From Platycnemis pennipes (Eukaryota > Arthropoda > Insecta > Odonata > Platycnemididae), in NCBI GenBank assembly GCA_933228895.1, contig OW121854.1:53300609-53364608 (forward strand): a stretch of 64,000 nucleotides of DNA. The letters are read 5' to 3'. The position numbers and the translations under genes are program-made. The number at the start of each line of letters is the position of its first letter. Positions within the stretch are counted from its first letter, which is position 1. Below the pieces are notes generated by a model that ran no database searches, was not told where the DNA came from, and saw nothing but the letters and a program-made list of their open reading frames with translations. Positions 11,282-22,560 of this stretch are shown piece by piece.

Positions 11282-12026
11282 AAAGGATGTTATATTCCGC
11301 TGCTTTCATGTGTACCTTAATGAAAACGGCAAGGTATATGATTTGATCTTTCTTATTTGTTTCGTTTACCAATTGCGAGGTTAGATGATATTGCTAGATT
11401 AAGTATTTATTCGCACCTCAAATACATTTTTCCAGTCCTTCCATGCGTTCCGGGTATTACTTGCAAGTAAAGGATGTTATATTCTGCTGCTTTCATGTGT
11501 ACCTTAATGAAAACGGCAAGGTATATGAATTGATCTTTCTTTTTTTTTCGTTTACCATATGCGAGGTTAGATGATATTTCTAGATTAAGTATTTATTCGC
11601 ACCTCAAATACATTTTTCCAGTCCTTCCATGCGTTCCGGGTATTACTTGCAAGTAAAGGATGTTATATTCTGCTGCTTTCATGTGTACCTTAATGAAAAC
11701 GGCAAGGTATATGAATTGATCTTTCTTTTTTTTTCGTTTACCATATGCGAGGTTAGATGATATTTCTAGATTAAGTATTTATTCGCACCTCAAATATGTT
11801 ATTTCAGTCCTTCCATGTGTTTCGGGTGTTACTTTCAAGTAAAGGAGGTTATATTCCGCTGCTTTCATGTGTAACTTGATGGAAACGGCAAGGTATATGA
11901 ATTGATCTTTCTTTTCTCTTTCGTTTGCCATATCCGAGGTTAGATGATATTGCTAGATTAAGTATTCATTTGCACCTCAAATATATTTTTCCAGTCCTTC
12001 CATGTGCTCCGGGAATTACTTGCTAG
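11282..12026. repeat. Tandem array, four units of about 186 bp
   Basis: Units start at about 11282, 11469, 11655 and 11841, each at AAAGGATGTTATATTC or AAAGGAGGTTATATTC. They run through GAAAACGGCAAGGTATATGA and GCGAGGTTAGATGATATT to a shared end, CAGTCCTTCCATG. Units 2 and 3 are nearly identical over their first 145 bases, while units 1 and 4 carry more changes. That suggests older outer units and a recent inner duplication. There are no open frames. The array is minisatellite or satellite-like; whether the unit is dispersed in the genome cannot be told from here. Confidence 0.9.
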
Positions 12027-13500
12027 TTACAGTTTTGTGGAAATGGTCTCTCAATAAGTAGTCATAATGCACTTTCAGTTAAACTGAATGGTCACTTTGA
12101 AGTGAATAATTACAGAATGACCTGATGTTCAATTATTCCATGTATAGCTTAGTGGTATGGTGCAGACATTTTACAGTCCTTAATGAAAATTCATTGAATA
12201 TATAGGGTTCACGCTGTCAAAGGAATGATTTTCCATCGCTAGATTGGTGCTTTTAATTCACTCTGATCAACAGGAGTGAAAAATTGTAGCGATCCTCTGA
12301 ACATTCTCAACCCCCCCTTCCTTACAAATGAAGTGGCTGAGACATGATTCGAGTATTACAGAAGCTAAGGCTCCAGTCGCTCGCAATTAAGAGGGATGCG
12401 AAGGATTCAATAATGAAATGTCGAGTTTAATTACTACCCCTGCTGCTTCCGGTTCGTGGTATGGGGAGAGAGGTTCCCGCTTCAAAGGTTTGCTTTTAGT
12501 GGAGTGAGTGCTTAGATGAAGAGGGCATTGGGGAAGCGAGTGGAGCTGTCCTTATTCCGAAATTTTTCCCATCGACTTAGAATGGCACATTTTCATCCTT
12601 CCGATGACAATGCCCATTAGAAATTGCATGAAATGGACAGCGCCGCAGAGTTGATCGGTTAATGACCGTCGAACTACTACTCGTCACTGGAATGTGACGA
12701 AGTCATTTGATGTCACGACAAGTAATGACGTCGTAATTACTTACGTATCCTTATTTGTAAATGTGCCCACTAATGAGCGAGCGTCCTATACGACGGACTG
12801 GAATGGAATCTATGTAAACAAAATAAGTAGGAACTTTTGAAATGCACGTGATATTCACTCGATTTTTTTCTGTTAATGTCATCTTCATTTACATTTAATC
12901 ATCAAATAAAACAATGCATTTCCACAACATTAGATGTTATTCAGTTGAATAGCATCCATGAAGTTAATTTTATTTTCATTAGGGATAAAATAATATCACA
13001 TATTCATTGGTGGACATTACGGGATTTCATGCATTGCGTTACGCTCTTTTTTCATTATGTTCAAACTCCCTCCTCACAACACAACACTTCGTAAAATTGC
13101 TTTATTTACTCCTTCTGCATTCCCCTGATTCCCTTTTCCACCATCTCATGCACTTGCTCGTTTGTCTATCTCTTCAACCACTTAAATTCTCCATCCCTAA
13201 TACCTTGAAAAAACAAATGCGTGTACTTATGGAAAACATATCATTGAAGAGAAAAAAATGCTCACTACTTTAGGTTCAATCCCTTGTAATTTCAGTCAAC
13301 TCTCATAAATAATTTGAGTTATTCCCTGATATGGAGTGGCAAATTCAGTCAAGATGTTGTTCTTTTGCGATTGGACTAACTTTATTAGTGCTCTCGGCGC
13401 GCGAAAGGCATCCCTTGGTTTTTCGTTTTGCAGAATCCCCTTCTAATCGCAATTAGAAGACCATTCTTTAAGCAATCATAACGGCATATGCAGGTTTAAA
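12027..13500. other. No gene seen
   Basis: AT-rich with a mildly GC-richer patch at 12420-12720. A weak tRNA-like stretch near 12145 was not convincing. Confidence 0.5.
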
Positions 13501-13720
13501 AGGAACTCGCGTTTTGGTGACTTCGGGGATGGGATGGGACGCTTCTTTTTTTTAATCCTTAGGTGGGGGTGGGGATTGGTTCAGGAGAAAGTTTCTTCAT
13601 CCTCGCTCCTGGCTCTCACCTCGTAATTCTACTAATCGCTCTCGGAAAGGTTTATCCGGATTCGCCAAGTTAAGTACACAGAAAAAAGAGGGTGGGGGGG
13701 AGGAGGGATGGGCGGTAAAG
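13500..13720. other. G-rich patch
   Basis: G-rich + strand with GGTGGGGGTGGGG near 13562 and GGGTGGGGGGGAGGAGGG near 13690. Probably another of the small GC-rich islands. No gene. Confidence 0.35.
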
Positions 13721-14678
13721 GAATAGGTTCCATTTGATTCCCACCTAATGATGCAGTCCCCCTTTAATTATAAACTTTAGGAATTCCATTACGTGATTAC
13801 ATTTCGAGTTTGCGAAGAAAAATTCTTTTCATTTTAACGCCTCTCCGTGAGCGCAAAAGGGGAAAGGAAGACTTTTAACTCAGAGTTAGTAAGTTTGTCA
13901 TTGGAATATGTTCGGCTCATCGACTGCTCACAAAACTTTACCTCGGCAACACTCTGGAGTTTTGGAAAGGTTAAACTAGACTGTACCAATTCATTATCGG
14001 GTAATGACTCGTAAACCATTTTCGCACTAATAAAAATTGCCCCTTTACTTGTACTTGTCCTTTGCAGCTCTGACATTTAATATTTTTGAAATTTTCTTCA
14101 TGTTGCATGCATTCAAGTCCTGTTTTTTGGATAATTAGGAAAAATTTTGAAACATGTCTTCGCATGCTTATAAAAAGTTACAGTAATGTAACAGAGATGT
14201 ACCTTCTGCTCAGGGACGTAAGGATATCCGGATGAGTTTATATTTTCACGTATGGATTTTAATATAAATATAATGCAATTCAGGCTTCTGACAGTGGCCT
14301 CATGCCGATTTTATCGGCAAGGAATGCCGCGGAAACCTTAGATCAAACAGTGGTCTCATTCTTTTCGTCATGTTGATTTTATTTTGAACCCTTTAAAGAT
14401 GAAAGAAGACGTGATACATTGTGACCTTCTATTTCTACAGGCCATGCATTTTCTGGGAAGGAAATTTACTGTATATTTCAATTTTAAGTGCCTCACATTC
14501 TGGTTCATAGAATCTCTAATACCTACTAGCCATGTGAAAAACTTGTGGACACATTACTATAAAATATTGATCTCTTAAATATCATGCGAGAAACTTAAAT
14601 GTTCGATTAAATTTAGGGATCGAAAGTTTAAGTTGGACATTTTTACAATCACCACATCGATTGCGTTTCTACTGTAAT
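13721..14678. other. No gene seen
   Basis: AT-rich. A short perfect hairpin at 14303-14319 (TGCCGAT/ATCGGCA) is the only local structure noted. Confidence 0.5.
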
Positions 14679-15049
14679 TTAACCCTCGCTACCTGTTACT
14701 AAAAAAATCACGTCCTCCCTACTTGGGGTCTTTTTTGACCCCATCGTGAATTTTAATTCTTTTAAGTGATAATATTATTCCAATGACTCATATTCATTCT
14801 GTATTTTAATTAAATGCATTTCAGATAAATTAACAGCAAAAACCACAGTATAATATACATTGCATAATTTAGAAAAAAAAATTATAATTTTTTAGATGAC
14901 ACTCATAGTATAGTCTTGAATAATGAGGATTAAATTTACCTAAATGCGTATTTAAGTACATAGTTTAATTATCTGAACACAATATAATATTTAAAATACT
15001 TAAACATTTGCAACATAGTGCCAAAACGTGCAACTCTTTAGACTTCATA

Positions 15050-16070
15050 TGAAGGCTAAAGAGTGTTATTGGAAAATTCAAAATTCGAGGTTTTATCTAC
15101 CGGGTTTTTGCTGTTATTGGTGGCAATTACGTGCGATTTTTTTCGCGTAGTAGCCGTGAGCGTTAGGGATAATTTTAATGAACCTTGGCCAAGATCAAAA
15201 GCTGTAAAAAAAATTAATTGCGCTGATGTTTCGACCAATCCCACTCAAGTGACTCACAAAATCCATTGCTACCCGCTTCCCTTGCTGTATTGCACGAATG
15301 TTTACCTGCGTACACTTGCAAATTTATAGTGCACATATTTTCAAGATCAACAGTTATCCCAATTTTAATGCCGTATTTTCATGGTTTCAAGGGAATGTAT
15401 AATTTAAAATCACACCTACCTCTACAAGTACGTACATGTTCATCAACAGTGATGCTGGGACCTGGAATGAATGAACTTTTACAACCACAGGAAAATAAGT
15501 TCATGATATCCGACACAGCTTCTGCCTTGTTTTTTGTTTCCTATTTACGTGATTCCCGCTTCACTTTATCATCAAGTCTTAAACAGCTCATAATATTCAC
15601 AAAGTGACTTCTTGATATAGTTGCTTATAAAATTGGAAATACAAATACATCCGACCAAAGTTCGCTCAAAATGTTTCCTCGTCCTTTTTGAACACCGTAA
15701 GTGACACACAGGCCAAAAAAACCGTTATGTTCAATAGAATTTAATGGAATCGCGGATATTCCATTTTCTCCAATCTTTTTCTATTATTAAATTGATTTGC
15801 CCGTTGATTTGTGTATTGACAATTTTTTCTACCATTAAATCATTAACAAACCATCAAAAAAAACTCAGCCTCTTCCACACACTGAACATGCCCTGGGAAA
15901 CCGGCGTCCTACCTAATGATATTCCTGGATAATATTTTTTCCAGTCATCTTTGGTTCTATAGCATCCCATTTTATTTTGCCTTACTCCCCGTGGATCGTC
16001 TTCTTTGATACATACGCCTAAGATTTCCTCAAGAAGCTCGTCCTCCTCCTGGTCCCTTATTTCCACCTCC
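15050..16070 (-). pseudogene. piggyBac transposase, broken
   Basis: Read leftward, an acidic N-terminal stretch (EEDELLEEILGVCIKEDDPR, 16050-15990) is followed near 15550-15470 by LRLDDKVKRES and NCKSSFIPGP-like sequence. Then come ITVDEHVRTCRGRCDFKLYI and KYGIKIGITVDLE to about 15310, and a later block with FFTAFDLGQ and LTLTATTRK near 15215-15140. These correspond to the piggyBac DDE/D core: the first catalytic Asp is in VDEH, and the KYGIK and V-Y-A-G-K blocks are conserved. The DNFFTS block that carries the second catalytic Asp reads INFF followed by a frame change at about 15200-15220, so that Asp appears lost. A TGA interrupts the core near 15374, and there are further frame breaks. The third Asp region and the C-terminal Cys-rich domain are not evident. 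Confidence 0.85.
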
Positions 16071-16295
16071 CTGTTGCCTGCCTCTGCTTTACTTCCATCA
16101 CTCTTATTTTGAATGTTTTCTTCACCGTTAATCTTTCAATTCTAATAAATCGTTAACGGCTTCGTTCTCGCTGTATTCAGGAGCAAATTTGACTCAGAAG
16201 GCTGCCATAATCAGTTATTGTTCTTGTATGGCCGCCAATAATTCCCCATCGGGATCCCCAGTGCGGGATGTACGCTTGAGCGAGGAAAGATGTGA

Positions 16296-16710
16296 CTTCT
16301 ACAGTCGTCGGTGGAGTGATCATGAGTGACGATTCTCAGCGTAAAAGCCTAGCTCGTATCAGAGGTTGAATACTACAAAGTGAAAATAAAAGTGGAGAAA
16401 ACACTGACTGTTATTTCAGACTTATTGCTGATTACAAAGAAAGCACATCATTGATGTCTCTGTTTATGAGCTCTGCGAAGATAACAGTTAGATTAGAAGT
16501 TGGAGAGCAATGATGGCTTCAACAATCGTCGGAGGAGCAAACACAAGTTACTAATTCTCTCTATATCAGCTAAGCTCGTTACAGAAGACAAAAATTACGA
16601 AGTCAAAAAACGTTGACTGTTGCTGATTGCAAAGAAAACACGCTGTTGACGACGAATCCACTGTCCGCAGATAATAGTTGCATTAGAAGCTGCAGAGCAA
16701 GTTGAAATCA
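16296..16710. repeat. Diverged direct duplication inside the transposon
   Basis: Two units of about 200-225 bp share a series of blocks in the same order. These include TCGTCGG(T/A)GGAG near 16305 and 16528, GAC(T)GTT...GCTGATT(A/G)CAAAGAAA near 16425 and 16621, and TTAGAAG(T/C)TG(G/C)AGAGCAA near 16493 and 16682. No open frame spans them. The duplication lies between the transposase and the right terminus. It may be cargo, or an older insertion within the element. Confidence 0.65.
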
Positions 16711-17362
16711 TAGTACGCTAGCAATCACTTAGAAGTATTCAGCTTCTGTTATGTGATGGGGTGAGGTGAATGTGATCGACTTATTATGCGTTAGTCTCCA
16801 AGTTCACCCATTTGGAAACTGCTGACATTTAATAGAATTTGCACTTGAATAACTAAGCCTCTATTTGATTCACTAAGTTGTAACGTTGATACGACTGTAT
16901 ATATTACCGGAATATCTATCTTGGTGTCACATGCGAGGGAAATACATCCATAGCTCAACAATTTCTTCTCATCTAATAATTTAAACACTCAGTGCATTAC
17001 TCATTTTATGACATAAAATGCTAATATTCTTTCCTTTCATGACAAAGTCATGCCAAAAGCTATTATTTATTCAATTATTTCTGCAGGAAAATGAAAATTC
17101 ATCTCCTTGTACTAAAATACAATCGGGTATATTTTAGTTCCACATACCCTACCTGGGGTCAAACTTGACCCCAAGTAAGAAATTATTTTTTTTAAGGCTT
17201 ATTGTCAGGAATATTTTAAAAATGAAAAATGGAGTCGATACAAAAGTGTTTTATCGGGGAATTCATAAAATATGATGCATAAAGCTGTAAAAATTAATGA
17301 GTTATTCAACTTTTTCTATGAGCTGGGGTCAAAAAAGACCCCAGGTAGGTAGGGAGGGTTAA

Positions 17363-18240
17363 GATGTACCTTCGAAAGAATGAGTGATTGATCACAATTC
17401 GGATAAACTTAGTTTCTTAAAAAGGCGTGCCGATATGGGTAACATCGGCGCTCCTTTACCTTAGTTTTTGTCCAATGATTAAATATTATATAAATTGCTG
17501 GACCTTTAATTTTTTGTTTTAACCTAAATAAAAGCATTATTATCACTGCATCCGATTGTAGTAAAACGATGGTAAACGATGATTGATGTTTGAGATACTT
17601 ATGTATAAAAAAATCTCGCCTGAAGCAAATGGTGGACTAGTGTCGGTTAACAGGGCCTCTAATAGCCTAGGCCCCCTACCTTTTCTAGCCTAAAATTAAT
17701 ATAATAGCTGCCTCTTTTACCCGAAAATAGTTTTCTTGGGCGTTCTTATCTCTTGCCAAAGAATTCTATCTGAATATAATGTCCGCCAGCGTCTCTCATC
17801 TTTTCATTGCTCTCTCTAGTAACCTACTCTAATTTCTCTAGGTATCTCTTGCAGAGGATTCGCTTTGTCTTCACAAATACATCTTTGATGCTTGTGTTTC
17901 TGTGACTCCATCCACTTTCGTCATTGCACACTCCCATACCCTACTAATAAATATTATTGAATAAATATCATTTAATATCGTCATCATTAAAATAACTAGA
18001 AAATCGGGGAGATTATTTTCCGTTAAATTGAGTTGCATAAATTGATCTTTTTTCTATATTTTCAAATTAAATATGTGCTGAATATAATATATGAAGAACC
18101 GACAGAAATCTGTTCTTTTCGCCGTTACTTTTAACAATGTTTGCCTCATGCATTAAAAGTTATTTTATTTTTATAGTAATAATTTAAAATGTAAGTTAAC
18201 ATTTTCAACAATTATACTAAGTGCTCAGTAGTTACTTCAT
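17363..18240. other. No gene seen
   Basis: AT-rich flank of the transposon, leading up to the exon candidate at 18273. Contains a pyrimidine-rich run with TCTCTAGGTATCT near 17838 that is not called as a splice site. Confidence 0.5.
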
Positions 18241-18272
18241 CATATTAATCTGCGTTTTCATCTCTCTTATAG

Positions 18273-18310
18273 GTACGTTGATGTCTTCTCTGCCCGGGTC
18301 CCGGCTCCAT
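18273..18310 (+). other. Candidate 38-nt microexon or recursive-splice exon
   Basis: A good acceptor (CGTTTTCATCTCTCTTATAG, with a TTAAT branch-like site near 18245) is followed by a 38-nt GC-rich segment and a consensus donor, GTAAGT, at 18311. Two reading frames are open, one giving YVDVFSARVPAP and the other TLMSSLPGSRLH. The segment also begins with GTACGT directly after AG, so it would rebuild a donor if spliced in. That is the layout of a recursive-splice exon. The flanks are clearly AT-rich. This is inference from splice signals only; there is no protein family support. Confidence 0.35.
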
Positions 18311-21289
18311 GTAAGTTTTCGTGCACATTTCAATAACAAATACATGGAGTATTATTATGCACAATAAGAACGGACACGAAAGACTCTTCGTACATACAGA
18401 CATCTCGTGTTTTTAATTAGAAAGTATAATAAGAAAGCTGTGAAAGTTATCTGCAAAATCATTTGAATTTTAAAAGTTTCCTTTTTAGAATGATTATTGG
18501 TTATTTTGTTAGAATTCTTCTGACCATTGAATTCTGACCATATTTTAAAGAAGTTAAAACTCATTAAATCCATTATTTTATGCCTTGTTTTGATGACGGG
18601 GTTATAATTTGAAGGCAGAAATATTTCAATTCAAACTGCCAATGATATAAGCGGTATCAACCTTCATAATTTTAATCATTTTCTGTTTAACATTGCAGAG
18701 ACTATATTTGTAGGAACAGTTCAGAAACCAAAGACGTTTATTCGCTATTTGGCTAGTTGTTTTAGGTAATACTCTTCTTATTGCTATTGTGTTTCTAGGC
18801 AAATACAGAGTATAGTATATTTTAAATTAAAAATATTAATTTAAAGATATTATATCATGGTTGAGTGACTACGTATCACTTTAAGCAGGTAGTGCGATTT
18901 CACTGGTGCAACAACGTATCGAAAGGATTTGTGTCTAATGGAGCTTTGTATTTTATTCCTGTTGCCTTTTCCCTTGAATACGGTCGGTGAGGTCTTGGAT
19001 GTAAGTACTCTGGGATAAAGATATCTAGAAAGATGGAGAGGTATTCTGGGTAGAGTGGCGAACAAACAACTGTTTTGGATGACGTCTGGTGCGATAGACG
19101 TCATCCTACACATTGGTTTGTCTCTGTGAGAATAGATTAGTGACTGTCCAAGAGATATTTATCATTTTTTAATCAAAGGTAAGAGTTATTGCAAATCACC
19201 CTATGATGGGCGAAACTGCATTCCGAAATAATTATGTATCGTTTTGCAAGCGATAGATGTATTACCGGTTCCATGACGTTTATTCAGGTAAATAGAAATC
19301 TATTAATACTAAATGGCCAACTTTCTATTTATCCGGTAATCTCTTATTGGTTAAGTGTTCATCAAATATTTTTTATGATATTCTTTACCAGTTCAAAAAG
19401 GGCTCAGCTATTTTGAGTATTTTGGAACAGAGGTCAGCTAAAACGCAAAAACTATGCTTCAAATAAATTGTAATATTATTTTAAATTAAGTAACTTCATC
19501 ATTAAGCATTCGGTAATACGAATTTTTTGGCTCGTTTGGTGGAAGGCTTGAGTAAAACGCCGTAGCAGAGAAATTAAGAGACTGAAAGTTGATTAAATGT
19601 GTCGATTTGCTTTAATTTTTGTTAAAGAAATTTATTTTACTGTAAAGTGGATAGCAAATTGAAATGTCGACGATAGAGCTACGTCTAACAGTTGACATAC
19701 CTTCATTATTTAAGGTCAATGATGTTACACCGGTAACGTTATAATATTTATTTCTAATTGTATTTCATCCAGATAATAATTATGTAATAATAGTTTCCTG
19801 ATATATATACTCTAATCATCCCAAAAAAGACTATTGATGTTTCCCTAATGATAAAACCCTAGGCGGCCATACTAGGCAATCTACTCTATATGTTCTATAA
19901 ATTTGGTAACATAAAACTTGTTGGGAAGCGTGTTTTTTGGAAAGCTAGTTGGGAAATTTATTTTGAAACAAATAAAGCATGTTCGTGCTATTACCCACTA
20001 ACGAACTCATGTATAACAAACAGCATAGAATGTTGTCCCTTTCAAGATATTTTAGTTACACTTCCTTTCTTATCCTGAAGCAATTCTGAAGATTTAGAAA
20101 TGGATAATTATGATTCATGCGGCTAAATGAAGGGAAAATGTTGAAAATTTGAACGCATGATAGCACGGCATTGTCAATGACGAGGTGAAAGAGTCATGTA
20201 TGTTTGCTAAGAGGTCGTAGAAAAAGAAAATGGTGGATGCAACGTTGATATTTATGTATTGCCAAGGAGGAAGGAATCCATTTGAGAAATATTTAAGCTG
20301 AAGTAATTGGATAGCGGAATAAGGTAGTGACAGAGGCATTTTAAACCAATTTGGATATATTATTTTTGATATGCACGGTAGGAGGACGGAGGTAGTACCT
20401 GATTGGAATTGGACGAAGAGAAAAGAATTAATGTAAATCAGTTAGGCTATTTTTTTTATTGATAATAACGTTAGGTAGAGATGAATTTAATGCTCGTATC
20501 TGGCCTTTTTTATTAGGATATCATTAGGATATAACTGATGAATATAAGGTGTGTGAAGCAATATTCGAAATCGTTTGAACACGTCTAAACTTACGTCATT
20601 GGTTAATACGATGAATTAGAGTTGGTAATCCTCCCGGTTGGGAGGGGAAAGTGCAGGATATCACGCAGTGGGAGGAAATCGGAGTTGAAAGGGGTAAAAT
20701 AGATAGATATGCGTCTTTAATGGGGCGAGATTGAGACTAATAAGTCCCTTCTTCCATCTAACCCCTCGTCAATGAATGAAATATAGCATATTTATGCGTA
20801 TAAACGTCGTTCTAAATACTCAAAAAATATATAAAATCACAATAGAAAAATAATTAAAATTACAATGAGGGAAAATTAAGTAAGATACTATGACAATGAA
20901 AAAAAATTAACTTAGTTATAAAATATGAAAAATATGAGAATAAGGTTTCAATTAGGAAAACCATATAAAATCGACAATAGGCAAATGATTACATCTAAGG
21001 TATGTGTAAGAGGTATGCACAGTTGTGGGAAAAAACGTGAGGATATTAGCTGATATCCATCACGGAAAAAAACCACACATGAAGGCGGGTGTGAAAAACC
21101 TGCGAAAACCCTACTGAGAGAAGGCTAATGTGATTAAAATTAAGAACAAAAATAATACATAAATGACAGTTGAAAATGTGGTGAAATAATCTTGCGTGTA
21201 TTTGGCATGGTGCATTTGTATTTGGCCAGTGTTATACTCTGCTGGGATTACACAGTGTATGTTTAAGATGGGTGGAAATAAGGTGGCTA
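18311..21289. other. No gene seen; AT-rich
   Basis: About 3 kb of AT-rich sequence with only short chance frames. No element recognised. Confidence 0.6.
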
Positions 21290-22560
21290 AAGTATTCTAG
21301 GACAAGGGATGCACTCTCGGGGGGGAGGGAGTAGGCCCGGTTGTTCGGCGGGAGTGGAAGGGTGAGATTAGTGCGGAGAGGGGGTAATGGGCCAGGGCGT
21401 GGCAAACAGACGCGGGGAAACGATGGGAGCGTGGGGGGATGAAAGGGGGTGCGAGAGGAAATTTACCCTTAACTTGGGTCCCAGCCACGACTTTCGACGC
21501 AGGCTCTCGCGAAGGGCCGCAGATGGCCACGGGCGGGCGCGTAACTTTGGCCAAATTACCAAAATCTGATTTACGCATGGCCTAACATTTTCCCCCAGAA
21601 ACTTCCCCTTTCCTCTCTCCTTTCCATCTTCACCCCTTCTCCCTCTCAACCGCCCACCCTCTTCCACCGTCGCTCCTTTCCACCCCTTCGTTTTTGGAAA
21701 TATCTGCCCTTCTTCATTGGATGGGATTTTCCGTTTCCCTTCCTCTCTCTTCCCTTCTCTTTCCTTCTTTCGTCGCTTTTTCATTCCGTTCCCCTTTCCT
21801 CTTTTGTTCTTATCTTCCATCAATCCCCACCACTGTTCTCTTTGTATTTTGCATCCATATTTATAAAAGTGAGCTCTAGTCTTTCCCTTTCTTCCATGTT
21901 CATCTCTGCCCTATCTTTTTACTGTAGTCTTCTCTCCTGTTCATCCAATTTGCTCATAATCACATTATTCGGGATTTCTCCCACGCAAATTATAATTCAT
22001 GTTTGTGAGTACATATCTTTCTTCATCTCCTTCCTTCTCAAGACTTCTTTTAATCGATTCTCTCCTGGTTTCTAATTCACCTCCTTCCTTTGTTTCCCTC
22101 ATTCTTTCCTATACGTTCACTCCACTTCCCATTTTACGAATGCATTTTTTCCTTCTAAAAATAGCTTTTTCTGTCTACCTTTATTTTTTTCACTTTGTCA
22201 CCCATTTCTCTCATTTCTTTACCCTCTCTGCCCTATTTTGGCGTTGCCGAATGAGTGAGTGAAAAGCAGTGCCAGAGAGAAGGCAAGGAGAACATGGCAT
22301 TGTCTGATAAAACACGTTGCTTAAATTAATGAATTTTCATGGTTGGTTATTCGCCGGGAATGAGCTGATTTTTGACCCGAAAAGTTTCCGGGATTTAAAA
22401 ACTTTCGGTGATAAAGATTCCTTCCCCCCCCCCAACCCCGCCCGCCCCGGTTCCCCCCCACAACCTTCTTAACCTGCCTTCTTTGGACCTCCTTCGTCTT
22501 TCTCCTTCCCCGCTTGCTCACTTCTTAGTTTTAATCTAATTGTTGTCAGCGGCGGTGGAA
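21290..22560. other. GC-rich island with strand composition switch
   Basis: From 21290 to about 21480 the + strand is G/A-rich. It then passes through a CpG-rich core (21480-21560, including GAAGGGCCGCAGATGGCCAC), and from 21590 to about 22240 it becomes a long C/T-rich tract. A further GC-rich patch at 22380-22520 has C runs. Open frames here (up to 151 codons, minus) are Lys/Glu/Arg- or Ser/Phe-rich, as expected from purine or pyrimidine tracts, so none is called. Confidence 0.45.
22425..22460 (-). other. G-quadruplex-prone run
   Basis: C9, C4, C3, C4 and C7 blocks on the + strand place several G runs close together on the minus strand. This meets the usual G-quadruplex pattern. No gene is linked to it. 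Confidence 0.5.

Larger units (their letters stand above)
14683..17358 (-). mobile_element. piggyBac-type DNA transposon, inactive
   Basis: The 2,676-bp element is bounded by TTAA at 14679-14682 and 17359-17362, the target site and duplication characteristic of the piggyBac superfamily. The ends are inverted repeats: CCCTCGCTACCT at the left, and CCCTCCCTACCTACCTGG when the right end is read inward. Inside each end lies the hairpin GGGGTC-N6-GACCCC, at 14725-14742 and 17325-17342, with a third copy at 17155-17172. The element carries a broken transposase on the minus strand and about 1.1 kb of non-coding DNA on the right. Both termini and the TTAA look intact, so it could in principle respond to a related transposase. 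Confidence 0.92.

Noticed and set aside
11282..12026. CRISPR array
   Set aside because: Whole 186-bp units repeat without unique spacers, and the context is eukaryotic. It is a plain tandem repeat.
12140..12225. tRNA-like stretch (TAGCTTAGTGGTATGG ... GGGTTCACGCTG)
   Set aside because: The A-box-like part is acceptable but the B box is poor and no clover-leaf or SINE body is seen.
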